Part shown: positions 1 to 8,985 of the stretch, piece by piece
Numbering within the stretch: position 1 is the first letter of the stretch
Layout of the letters: every line of letters starts with the position of its first letter
Source: Asparagopsis taxiformis
Taxonomy: Eukaryota; Rhodophyta; Florideophyceae; Bonnemaisoniales; Bonnemaisoniaceae
DNA: 64,000 bases
NCBI GenBank assembly: GCA_030407315.1
Contig: JALQPE010002146.1
Location: 1-64,000 of the forward strand
Direction: 5' to 3'
The notes under the pieces: model-generated
The model's database searches: none
What the model saw: only the letters and a program-made list of their open reading frames with translations
Told to the model about the DNA's origin: nothing
Program-made: the position numbers and the translations under genes

Positions 1-1543
1 GGTATTCTCAAGATGGGCTGATGGTGCAATTTCAGGCCCATCTTTGCTCCACGATTGAGCGCAAAGTCAAGAAAAACGAGGAAGTTGGTCGCAGAAAGAA
101 TACCGCGACAACAGATTCACAGAAAATTGACCCGAGTGCCTCCGGGTTTGAAGCTGGGCTACTCCGTCAAGGGCCTTCGTTCAGAAGCGTTAGTGCTCAC
201 CGAAAATTTCGTGAGTGAAATCTGAAGAGGGTTGCATAGTGCCATTGACTATGTGCTGGACGATTTTGATACCAGTAGTGGTACAAGAGATCTCCCCGAC
301 TCTGCATTACTGCTGCAGTGCTTAACGGTGGTATGGCCACTAGTTTTGTGTGCGACAAGCGATACATCTCCTAATGCAGAGTTGTTGGGGCGAACTTCAA
401 GAGATGTTGCAATGGTGTAGGTGTGTCACTACTTGAACGAGCATCAAAGGTTGATGAATCATTGCTGTATGCATTATCCAGGGTATCAGTTGCCCACTGC
501 GCAGATGATATCCGACCTGGATACATCACGGTCCCGATCTGCTTTGTGTCGAATCGTTGGTGAAAAAGGTTTCAGATTATTCACGTAGTTCAGATCCGCA
601 CAAATAATGACGCGTCCTATAGCGGAATTGCTGCAATTGGCATTCAACTGCAAGAACAATACGTATTCAAGACTCGACAAACGATGAGGAACAGGATAGC
701 TTCCGACCGTCTTGCCCATGAGAAAACCGTGACCTTGGTACCGAGCACGTCGTGTAGAATGATGAGTTCCTGCAAGGTTGCACTAAACAAACTAACAGGT
801 CAGCCTGCAAATCTTGTTGTACTTGGGTAGTTTTTGAGTGATGTGCTCATTTCATTCTGTGTCTGGGCAGTAACGAAACCTTTCGGAATAAGATTAGGGG
901 AATCATGCAGAGCTGCTTTCGTCAGTAGATGCGGCAGAACATTGTTTGTTGCGCCTCAGTGATTTGCAACATTCTAAGGAATCGGTTAAGGGCCTACGCG
1001 GCGGAACAATATGTCGCTTGCCTCTGAAGTTTTCGAGGAAGTTGTGACTTGGATGAAAAATGATGCGGCCAAAACACAGTCCAATTCCACGATCCCTGGC
1101 TAACCTGTCATGTTTCTTTACCAACTGTATTTTCACATTCTACGAAGACATTGGGGCTCACAGCCATCCGCCGTTGAATTTTTTTCGACTATGGAAGCAA
1201 TATTCTCTTTCTGAATTTGACAATACGGAGAAAGCGTTCACGGTCGCCGAAGCGGCAGAGTCACAGATGCTCGGAATGTCTTGAAAAATGTGTAGTAGAG
1301 ATGGTGAACGGACGCCCGCGACGGAACAGAAAGATTCAGGAGCGGATTTAGGCTTCAATCCAGTTCAAGAGACAAACGAACAGTCGCAACCTATAACCTA
1401 CAACACAAGAAAACTAGCATTGGCGGTATGAAGCTCCGCATCTCTAAACGTTGTAAATATTAAAGTTGGCTATTCCTCGTCAAATTCCTCCAGATGATAC
1501 TATACAGCCACGACTATGTCAAACAGCAGCTCACGACCAGAAC
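1..1543. other. No gene recognised
   Basis: About 1.5 kb with only short open frames on both strands (none over about 80 codons) and no family I recognise. It lies downstream of the decayed acid phosphatase, which ends at 1544 on the minus strand, and may be further decayed sequence. I see no tRNA, no array and no obvious repeat here. Confidence 0.5.
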
Positions 1544-2830
1544 CTACATGAGTATTCGTCGACCAGACAGCGAGTCCATGTCACCCGGTGAAATCGGTGC
1601 AACATGCATTACTCTGTCCACACCCGGCGCAGCATAACCCTGGTACCTTCGTCGCACTTTGAACGCCATGAGCACCACAGCCAGAAAAACAGCAATGGAA
1701 ATGCCTAGAAAAAGAACAGTTTTGGCAAGGAATGTCTTCTTTTTCGTCTGGGATTAGACCGGAATTCCAGCGTCAAGATTCTTCCTTCTCGCCAGAAACG
1801 TCCATGTTATGGAGGCGAACCTGCGCATACCGGTCATGCATTCCCTCGACGGGCAAGCGGGCCCGGGACTGTGCGGTTGGCTATCTATGCAAAATATTGT
1901 GAAATTGGATAGTAGTAGCATCACATCCCGGAAAGTAGTACTGCGGCTCCGTTATATTCTACAAGATTGTGAGCTTACCGTCACTGGCTTTGTGCAATTC
2001 CCTCATCACGGTGGAGTTTTACGGGGAAATACGCCTTTCGAAGACGCGCATTGCGGACAAAGCGACTGAAAGCATAGTGTCATACGCAGAATACAGCACA
2101 ACTTCTCATAATCTTTCAGGGCTTTTTGCGGAGCACGCCCTTATCATGTAGATTAGTAAGGAGCCATGCGCTCTTTGATGTCATTAAGGAGGCCAGAGCG
2201 TAAACGATTACATCTTTACCGTCGTTTCCATATGTTCGAAGCCAATTGGACAAGTTTCTGGCCTGAGACACTTATTCGGGAGTGGCACGCTTTTGCAAGG
2301 GAACACCGTGCGCATCATGCACATTCCAGGTACCAGATAGATCGGATAGGTCAAACTGATTACACACGTCCTTACTACGCGCAACCCTTTTAGCCGCCTT
2401 TAACACGGTTGCATTATGGGAAATTGCTTCGCGGAATCGTGCAGAGGCTCTTTCTCAGTCACGAGAGCGTCATGACGTGGACAGTGTATGCCTGGAATAA
2501 GCATGTATTCCGTCTCTGTCGATGTCGTATAAACGGGAATGATCTGAATACGATGCGGTAAGCCAGACTCCATCTCGGTGGGGGGCATCTTGACCGATTT
2601 GCTCGCGAACGTCGGCTAGACTTGCTGTGCTCTGTATATCTTACCAATATCTCTGATTTACTATTCTGGAAAAAAGTTCTGTGGAATCTTTCTGTATATC
2701 TATGAGACTTCCCAGAAAATCATCAGTGCAAATTGTACCCTCGTTTTGAACCCGTTCGGCTCCATCTATCATCCAGATATCATTTAGTTCGCATGCTGTT
2801 GTCCATAGTGGCGTTGCACCTCTGCTCATC
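1544..2830 (-). pseudogene. Decayed membrane-bound histidine acid phosphatase
   Basis: Reading the minus strand and allowing frame changes gives a lysosomal/prostatic-type acid phosphatase from N to C terminus. There is a degraded RHG-like start near 2805 (read as RHYG), a P-x-GF segment, a KIYRAQQV stretch matching the family's VYxRSTD region, a segment with PVY and CPR near 2500-2540, an LYSAYDTM segment matching the catalytic YSAHDTT near 2095, and a YYFPGC segment near 1930. The last 68 codons (1544-1747) are intact: a KKK-flanked hydrophobic helix of about 20 residues, RRR, and a short tail with a GY motif like that of ACP2. Nonsense codons (TAA, TAG) lie where the family has conserved Tyr in at least two places, and the frame changes several times, so I call it a pseudogene. 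A set of short introns could explain some breaks, but not the stops inside conserved blocks. Confidence 0.6.
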
Positions 2831-2946
2831 TGCCGCGAGCGGCCCCGAATGTGTACCAATGTGTACAAATAATTCCGATAAGTGCTGGAAGAAACAACCC
2901 AACGAATCAAGCGATACTCACTGCCTAAATGTTTCACAGCTAGACT
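2817..2946 (-). repeat. Captured copy of a membrane-protein tail (inverted duplicate of 33927-34057)
   Basis: About 130 bp, read on the minus strand, match 33927-34057 on the plus strand with only a few substitutions and two single-base indels. The source encodes the transmembrane helix and the start of the cytosolic tail of the protein at 32194-34161 (GSEY...RWVV... and VHIRGRSRQ). The copy is frameshifted at both indels. It abuts the N-terminal end of the decayed acid phosphatase and lies about 45 bp from the left Rpr2 block. Confidence 0.85.
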
Positions 2947-2989
2947 TCAGACTGCCATTCCTCTCGACTCGCATTTGCTTAGCTAATCT

Positions 2990-3635
2990 ATGATATGAAA
3001 TTTCAAGCCCAATGTGATCCACTCCCCGACACCCCAGTGCCCATCACACCTACTTCCACAAACATCCCATCCAAAATACATCAAATGGGAAAGCGCCGCT
3101 TCGACAAGACCGGTATAAACCGTAAAAAAGCCACCAGAGAGTACGATGCCAGCTATCGTCTCACACATCTCTTGGACCGCCTCCCATTTGACCGCGTCGC
3201 AAGCACGAGCGTGTCACGCTTCTACCTCAAGTCTTCGCGACAGATATGCCGCCGCATCAATATGATAACAGATTCAGTGACCATCAAGAGGCGCTATTGC
3301 AAGCCTTGCTTCTCGCTGGTGGTCCGGCTGGGTCCGACACCGCCGAAGATTCGTCTGGCTTCCAAGCGAGAACAGCATTTATGCGTGACGTGCGGATACT
3401 GTGGGAAGATGAAGCGGTACTTGACGCGTGAGCCTAGTGGTATGGCGCCGAAGAAGAAGGAGCGGGGTGTGGCTGGTGCACTTAGGGAGGGTATGGGCGA
3501 TTCTGCGGGAGGAGGTGGAGCTGGGGATGGAGAGAGGGATCGAAAGCCTACGACTGGGGGTACAGTTGCGGACGGGATTACAGAGGGTGGGAGAAGTGGA
3601 GAAAAGTCTGGGGATAGTAGGAGATTAGGTGAAGG
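2990..3635 (+). repeat. Left copy of the Rpr2 block (inverted duplicate of 38695-39340)
   Basis: This stretch is an inverted copy of 38695-39340, starting about 90 bp before the Rpr2 ATG and ending inside the low-complexity C terminus of the protein. Identity is high, with scattered small indels. The sum of matching coordinates is about 42332, unlike the roughly 49617-49626 of the large duplication, so it is a separate event. Confidence 0.85.
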
Positions 3636-3657
3636 GCTGCGTATATGTGAACTATGA
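3085..3657 (+). CDS. RPR2: RNase P/MRP Rpr2/Rpp21-type protein, diverged left copy
   Basis: 190 aa from the ATG at 3085. The family protein is a zinc-ribbon subunit of nuclear RNase P or RNase MRP that helps bind precursor RNA. Visible are the helical N-terminal region (SRFYLKSSRQICRRIN), a first Cys pair (CKPC) and a second (CVTCGYC). Compared with the copy at 38633-39247 it has two offsetting single-base indels that change about 14 residues between YRLTHL and SVSRFY, and a net 3-base loss that removes the PG following the first Cys pair. Family members have a VPG here, so the right copy looks ancestral and this one partly decayed. The C terminus (from about residue 120) is Gly/Arg-rich low complexity and ends in sequence unrelated to the other copy. 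Whether it is still used is unknown. Confidence 0.6.
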   Translation: MGKRRFDKTGINRKKATREYDASYRLTHLLDRLPFDRVASTSVSRFYLKSSRQICRRINMITDSVTIKRRYCKPCFSLVVRLGPTPPKIRLASKREQHLCVTCGYCGKMKRYLTREPSGMAPKKKERGVAGALREGMGDSAGGGGAGDGERDRKPTTGGTVADGITEGGRSGEKSGDSRRLGEGLRICEL

Positions 3658-3926
3658 TACAGTCCGTAATCGGTAGGTGGTATCAGTGATAATAGTAGAT
3701 GTATACTCATACAAAGACTAATTACCAATGTTGACAGGTAATGAGGGTCAGATTTTAGTGGTGGGCGCTTTAGTAACTAGCTCTGTAGCAAAATTAGACT
3801 TCCTGTGAATATCGCATACAAACGACCTTTCCTCTACTAATATCTACGACCTTTCGACGGCATTAAATATATCTATATGCTTTTTGGTCCAGGCTTTCGC
3901 AGACGAGTTAGCGCGCAGATAACGAG

Positions 3927-4529
3927 ATGCCTAACAAACGAAAACGATTAGAGGATGAATCACCAGCAAAAAGACAACGAAGGCTGTACTGGAATACAGT
4001 TTTGGCAAAAGATGAAAGCACTGATGTTATCAAGGAGGTTGCTCTAAAGGAAGAGAAGAACGTGCAAGAAAAAGAAGATGGCAAACCAAAAAAGTATGTT
4101 TGTGACGAATGCGGTAAATCTTTCGGGCAACACTCCAATTTAAACAAGCATGTCCGCGTTGTTCATATGAAAATGCGTCCTCACGTATGCCCAGTATGTC
4201 CCAAGACGTTTTCCCAACGATCGGTGGCAATTACCCATTTTCAAGCAGTTCACCTAAAGCTCAAGCCTTATGAATGTACGCATTGTTCTAAATTCTTCTC
4301 TGATAAATCGAACCAGAAAAAGCATGTCAAGTTGGTGCATCTGAAAGAAAAACTACATGTATGCCATCTTTGCGAAAGAAGTTTTGGAGAAAAAAGAAGC
4401 TTGAAAGATCATTTGAGCTCTGTTCATATGAAACGTAAGCCGTATTCGTGCGAAGTAGAGGGTTGTGATGCCAAGTTTGGCCAGAAATCGCACCTAAGCA
4501 CACATATAAAATCCAGACATAGCAGATAA
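3927..4529 (+). CDS. C2H2 zinc-finger protein, five fingers
   Basis: 200 aa. A basic N terminus (RKRLEDE, KRQRR) suggests nuclear import. Five C2H2 fingers follow: about residues 54-76 (YVCDEC...H-x-x-x-H), 83-106, 111-135, 140-164 and 169-196. The last is of CX4C type (CEVEGC). The linkers keep the positions of classical TGEKP linkers but read K-x-R/K/L-P. The family usually binds DNA as a transcription regulator; no target can be inferred. The N terminus (RRLYWNTVL) resembles that of the neighbouring convergent gene at 4560-4895 (KKLFWQTVL), so the two look like an inverted gene duplication. Their stop codons are only about 30 bp apart. Confidence 0.9.
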   Translation: MPNKRKRLEDESPAKRQRRLYWNTVLAKDESTDVIKEVALKEEKNVQEKEDGKPKKYVCDECGKSFGQHSNLNKHVRVVHMKMRPHVCPVCPKTFSQRSVAITHFQAVHLKLKPYECTHCSKFFSDKSNQKKHVKLVHLKEKLHVCHLCERSFGEKRSLKDHLSSVHMKRKPYSCEVEGCDAKFGQKSHLSTHIKSRHSR

Positions 4530-4559
4530 TGTTTATTAAGCTTAAAAAGAAAGTATCGC

Positions 4560-4895
4560 TTACCCTTCTTTTTGCTCTCGGTTCCTTTCCTCATGTAGCT
4601 TCTCGTGTTTTCGCATATTAGATTTGTCTGCCGAAGTCTTTGCGCAGAAGCGACATGTGAAGGGCTTCACTCCCATATGAACTGTGGAGATGTGTTTCCG
4701 CAGAGTTGAAAAATGGGAGAAGGATCTCCCACATTCACATTTGTGAGGCCTTAGCTTTTTGTGTACACTCCGTACATGCTTATTTAGGTTGCTTGTGGAT
4801 GAGAACTGGTTTTGGCAGTGCTGGCAGGTTTTCAGACCTGCTGTTGTCTGAGCCTCGTTCAAGACCGTCTGCCAGAATAACTTTTTCGAAGCCAT
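4560..4895 (-). CDS. C2H2 zinc-finger protein, three fingers
   Basis: 111 aa from an ATG at 4895. Finger 1 (CQHC...HVRSVH) and finger 3 (CRFC...HEKLH) are regular. Finger 2 reads KCECGRSF...HISTVH, so its two Cys are separated by only one residue and not two; one linker residue appears lost, which may weaken zinc binding. It is a likely paralogue of the convergent gene at 3927-4529. The 5' part and promoter are repeated, in decayed form, at 44700-44880. Its start is 366 bp from the divergent CBS gene at 5262. Confidence 0.8.
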   Translation of the reverse strand: MASKKLFWQTVLNEAQTTAGLKTCQHCQNQFSSTSNLNKHVRSVHKKLRPHKCECGRSFSHFSTLRKHISTVHMGVKPFTCRFCAKTSADKSNMRKHEKLHEERNREQKEG

Positions 4896-5261
4896 TTCTG
4901 CACTGGTTCACCAGATGATGACTTGCACAAGCTTTGGATATCCATTTTATGTGGCGGCGTCGCTCTGAGATTCTATCAGTTGGTGAGGTATCGATAAGTC
5001 CATAGTTTATCGATATCAACGGATGTCGACTTGAAACATACAGCCATCATCTGGAGATATCTGAAAGACAGTGCCGAATTGAATTTGACTTTCAAAATCT
5101 ATTTGCTTTGCTGGATATTTCAAGTCAATAAACGAACGCGTACGTTAGAGCCCATAGACCTGAAGTAGGCGCAGCCTGCGGTGAACCGCGTGCGCGCGTG
5201 GACATCCCGCTATTCGCATCCTATCGTCGCTCTGCCATTGCTATTTTGGAGTCAGACTATT
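4896..5261. promoter_or_regulatory. Divergent promoter region between zinc-finger and CBS genes
   Basis: A 366-bp spacer between two divergent starts. The half next to the zinc-finger gene is recognisably kept in the right arm (44640-44722), as is the half next to the CBS gene (5095-5261). The middle (about 5010-5090) is unrelated between the arms. An ATCGAT repeat lies near 4990-5012. No clear TATA element is seen. Confidence 0.4.
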
Positions 5262-7772
5262 ATGTCGCTCCGAACACTCGGCGATGTTGTGAAACGCACA
5301 GGTGCCCCGTTGACTGTATTGGAACATGCGTCAGTGCTAGAGCTATCACATGTGTTTGCAGACGGCCATGTCGACGCCGTCGCCGTTCTTTCAATCAATG
5401 TTAGTGGGCTTGCCGGAATAGTCACAACCAAAGACGTTGCCAAATGTATTGCACGGGCAGAGAACCTGACCAGTGTTCGGGTTTCACAAATAATGTCCGC
5501 ACATCCGGTCACGCTGCCCCCGAATGAGACACCTGCAAATGCTCTTTCCCTAATGAGAGAGGGCGGCTTCCGTCACATTCCTGTTGTCCGACCACACGAC
5601 GGAGCAATTCTCGGCATCGTGGACGTGCTATCGCTTGCATATGACGCCATTACCAGGTTGCAGATGACGTATTCCATGGTCCCCACTCGTCGTGGTTTTG
5701 ATTTTATGCGCGCCGCACGTGACACCATTGAGAAACCAACACTGCGTCCCATTGTGGAATCGTCCCCATTTGGCACGCTCAAGCAATCACATACAGTGCT
5801 CGACGCGTGCCAACTGTTGGTCAGAAAACATATAGCGGCCATTGTGGTAGTGGATGATCATGGTGTGCTGGACGGCATTTTCACATGCCGTGATATTGTG
5901 ACGCGAGTGGTGCTGAAACGATGTGACCCAGCTGCAACCCGTTTGGAGGATGTCATGACGAGAAGTCCCGATTGTGCAAGTCCGCATTTCACTATTCTCG
6001 AGTCTCTGCAGAGGATGCAGGCTTGTGGATTCAAACACCTCCCGGTTGTTGAAGACCATACAAGAGTTGTTATTGGTCTCGTCGACGTTCTACACCTCGC
6101 TTCACATGCTATCGCCGGTTTGCAAACAACATCATCCAACCAGAACAAAGCGCCTGGTAACGCTCAGCGACCGTGGGCTGCGCGAGGGCTCACTTCGCTG
6201 TTCGGTATGCTTTTCTCGAAAAACTATGGTACACAGGAGTTGGAAGCAGATGCAGTACCTATTCCACAGCAGCACGTGTCTCGTGCAATGTACTCGGAAG
6301 GGCGGTACCCTGCTCTCGGCGGCGGCGTGGACAAGCCAGTTGTTCAGCAAAGCAGGCTTGGTGTGAGCGACGCTCCACTCGCGTCTTTTAAATTTCGCGA
6401 CAAAAGCAACGAGTTTCGACGTATCAAAGTGCCGATCACAACAGACTCTGGCGCTTTCGATCAGTTTGTTGTGGACGTCCGCCGACGATACGCGGGCTCG
6501 ACAAGCGTAGGGCCTATCAAGATAAAGTATATCGACGAAGACGGCGATGAAGTACTAATTTCTAATAGTGAAGATCTCGCGGCTTGTTTGGGGGACTTTG
6601 CCGACACTCGGAACAAAACTGTGACGTTACGGGTGTACGAGACCGACAGAGCGGTTTCGTCGAGCCAAACGCATTCGCCAGTTTCGTCGAGAACTGGCAG
6701 TCCCATCGCACGATCTATTCCTAGTGTCAAGAGCGGCTCGCCGCCTGCCAGTGAAAGCGACGTTCCCCGAAAGGACAACGAGGCGAACACTGCACCTCTT
6801 TTAACAGCACTACCAAGCTCACAGCGCGATAATCAGGCAGTGGCTGACCGCTCCACGCCGGTTGTCGGCGCACCACGACCGCAAACGGAAGAGCAGGTAC
6901 CGCGTGGACTTCCACGGGCCATATCGCAACGCGCTGTACAAACACCATCCATGGCCAAGGCGGCTGCGGCACATCAGCAGTTGATGGACGGCAAGTTTGG
7001 CGAAGCCATCTCGCTATACAGCAGTGCACTGAAGCTTGATGACAGAAATTCGCGTGCCCGCGGGGGACGTGCAGCGGCGCGGCTTTTCAACGGCGATTCG
7101 TCCGGGGCAGAGGAAGACTATCGCGCCGCGATTCGATTACTGGAAGCGGGGCACGGGGGGGAAGTGGGCGATGTCACGTTCCAGAACTGTGTGATCGGGC
7201 TCATCGAGGCGCTGATCGATCAGAGGAGGTATGAGGAGGCTGGGCGAATGGCGGAGCGGATCGAAGCTGGATGGGAAAATTCGGGTGCGGTGGATGCGTT
7301 CAAGGACGAGCTCGAGTCTGCTGGCAAGGCGGCAGCGGAGGCGTGGCAGAGCGGGGATGTTGGGGACGCAATGAATTGCTTCTCGAATGCGCTTCGGGTG
7401 GAGGCAGTGTATTTGGAACTTGCGGCCGGGGTGTCGGCGCAGGTGGGGCTGCGGCTTGGAAGAGCAAAGTGCTACATTGCATTTGATGATTTCGATATGG
7501 CCCTGGAGGATTACGATGCGGCGGCGAAGATTGATGTAGAAAATGTCGAGGCGCTGAAGGGGTGTGGAAAATGTCTGGCGGAACTGGATCAGGTAGATAG
7601 AGCGCTGGAGTGCTATGAGGCGGCGCAGAAAATTGATGGAAGTGATAGGCAGGTTGCGAAGGAAGTCGAAGCGCTTAGGAGTGTTGTGAAGGGAAGTTTG
7701 GGAGGGAAGAAGGAGACAATTATGAAACTTGGGGCTTTGTTGGGCGCGATGAACTATGATGGCAAAAAGTAA
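5262..7772 (+). CDS. CBS(x4)-PB1-TPR protein, left copy
   Basis: 836 aa from the ATG at 5262; the frame is open further upstream, but only with non-ATG starts. Two pairs of CBS domains lie at about residues 15-130 and 165-300, modules that usually bind adenine nucleotides. A PB1 domain at about 374-459 has the acidic OPCA motif (YIDEDGDEVLISNSEDL). After a Ser/Pro-rich linker, TPR-like helical repeats run from about 560 to the end (for example ALKLDDRN and AAKIDVEN). Plants have CBS-CBS-PB1 proteins; the added TPR part is unusual. It probably acts as a nucleotide-sensing scaffold, but partners are unknown. It is followed 101 bp later by a CDK gene on the same strand. The copy at 41854-44364 differs by very few residues (Y/H and V/A near residue 350). 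Confidence 0.85.
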   Translation: MSLRTLGDVVKRTGAPLTVLEHASVLELSHVFADGHVDAVAVLSINVSGLAGIVTTKDVAKCIARAENLTSVRVSQIMSAHPVTLPPNETPANALSLMREGGFRHIPVVRPHDGAILGIVDVLSLAYDAITRLQMTYSMVPTRRGFDFMRAARDTIEKPTLRPIVESSPFGTLKQSHTVLDACQLLVRKHIAAIVVVDDHGVLDGIFTCRDIVTRVVLKRCDPAATRLEDVMTRSPDCASPHFTILESLQRMQACGFKHLPVVEDHTRVVIGLVDVLHLASHAIAGLQTTSSNQNKAPGNAQRPWAARGLTSLFGMLFSKNYGTQELEADAVPIPQQHVSRAMYSEGRYPALGGGVDKPVVQQSRLGVSDAPLASFKFRDKSNEFRRIKVPITTDSGAFDQFVVDVRRRYAGSTSVGPIKIKYIDEDGDEVLISNSEDLAACLGDFADTRNKTVTLRVYETDRAVSSSQTHSPVSSRTGSPIARSIPSVKSGSPPASESDVPRKDNEANTAPLLTALPSSQRDNQAVADRSTPVVGAPRPQTEEQVPRGLPRAISQRAVQTPSMAKAAAAHQQLMDGKFGEAISLYSSALKLDDRNSRARGGRAAARLFNGDSSGAEEDYRAAIRLLEAGHGGEVGDVTFQNCVIGLIEALIDQRRYEEAGRMAERIEAGWENSGAVDAFKDELESAGKAAAEAWQSGDVGDAMNCFSNALRVEAVYLELAAGVSAQVGLRLGRAKCYIAFDDFDMALEDYDAAAKIDVENVEALKGCGKCLAELDQVDRALECYEAAQKIDGSDRQVAKEVEALRSVVKGSLGGKKETIMKLGALLGAMNYDGKK

Positions 7773-7872
7773 GAAGAGTAGAACATAAAGAGGTTGGATA
7801 GAGAGTATCTCTATACTCGCGAGTGTTATCGTAACTTTGTACAGTAGAGCGCTCGAGTGAAGAGGCGATAAC

Positions 7873-8853
7873 ATGGCGCCCGCCTGCGAAACGGACGCCG
7901 CCTGCCGCAGCATCGGCGTCTACGAGCGGCTCAACTTTATCGACCAGGGCACGTACGGGCTCGTGTTCCGCGCGCGCGACCGCCAAACAGGACACATATA
8001 CGCGTTGAAACAGGTCAAATTCACACAGCAAGGCGACGGCTTCCCCGTAACATGTCTGCGTGAAATCACGACTCTGCTCGCACTACGCCATCCCAACGTC
8101 GTGCACGTTCGCGAGGTCGTCACGGACGACGACCAAGACGTGTACATCGTCATGGAGTATGCCCAACACGATCTGTACACATTATTGGAGCGCATGCAAC
8201 GCGCGTACATGCCGTCCGAACTCAAATCACTCGTGCAACAACTGCTGCGCGGCGTCGCCCATCTGCACCAACACTGGGTGCTGCACCGCGACCTCAAGCC
8301 GTCCAATCTGCTGCTCACCGCGCGCGGCGTGCTGAAACTGTGCGATTTCGGACTCGCGCGCTTCTACGCCGACCCGTTGCCCGCGTACACGCAGGGCGTC
8401 GTCACGCTGTGGTACCGCGCTCCCGAGCTGCTCATGGGCGCTCGCGAGTACTCCACCGCCGTGGACATGTGGGCGGTGGGCTGCATATTCGCAGAGCTCG
8501 TTTTGAAGAGGCCGTTGTTCGACGGCAAGGGCGAGCTCGACCAGATGGCGCGCATCGCAGATGTGCTCGGTGCACCGTGCGAGCAGAGGTGGAGTGGGTT
8601 TGCGCAGTTGCCAAATGCGCAGAGATTGGTGTTCCGCGGGGGAAAGGAGAGTCGACTGCGCGATGTGCTCGCGTCGCCGGCCGCGATGGTCTCGACTGCC
8701 GCCGTTGATCTTATCGAGAGTATGTTGCTGTACGACCCGCAGCGCAGGATTACGGCAACAGACGCTCTGAAGCATCGGTACTTTTCAGAACTGCCGCTCG
8801 CCAAGGACCCAGCCCTGATACAGACGTTTCCGGACGATCGGCGCGGCGCGTAG
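7873..8853 (+). CDS. CDK10/CDK11 (PITSLRE-like) protein kinase, left copy
   Basis: 326 aa, essentially only a kinase domain. Visible are the glycine loop (QGTYGLV), the ATP lysine in YALKQVKF, the cyclin-binding helix as FPVTCLREI (CDK11 has FPITSLREI), HRDLKPSN near residue 138, DFG near 157, and the activation-segment end VVTLWYRAPELLMGAREYSTAVDMW, which is close to CDK11. Such kinases act with L-type cyclins in transcription and splicing. The long N-terminal extension of animal CDK11 is absent. The copy at 40764-41744 differs visibly at one residue (Thr/Ala in YSTAVD). It is convergent with the coiled-coil gene, 132 bp away. Confidence 0.93.
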   Translation: MAPACETDAACRSIGVYERLNFIDQGTYGLVFRARDRQTGHIYALKQVKFTQQGDGFPVTCLREITTLLALRHPNVVHVREVVTDDDQDVYIVMEYAQHDLYTLLERMQRAYMPSELKSLVQQLLRGVAHLHQHWVLHRDLKPSNLLLTARGVLKLCDFGLARFYADPLPAYTQGVVTLWYRAPELLMGAREYSTAVDMWAVGCIFAELVLKRPLFDGKGELDQMARIADVLGAPCEQRWSGFAQLPNAQRLVFRGGKESRLRDVLASPAAMVSTAAVDLIESMLLYDPQRRITATDALKHRYFSELPLAKDPALIQTFPDDRRGA

Positions 8854-8985
8854 ACGAGGCAAACGTAACAATGGTCAATGCGAGGCGGCATTTGTTTATA
8901 TGCGGATTGGGATGGATACATATTTAGTTGAGTGCGATCATTTCGCAAGTTGCAAAGTGACAACTAAAGTGGTTGGTTTGCTGGT

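Noticed and set aside
5181..5261. N-terminal extension of the CBS gene starting at 5181
   Set aside because: The start would be GTG and the two arms differ by indels here; the shared ATG at 5262 (44364 in the right arm) is the better start.
7137..7913. 258-codon frame antisense to the CBS gene
   Set aside because: Shadow of a GC-biased gene on the other strand; the same shadow occurs in the second copy.
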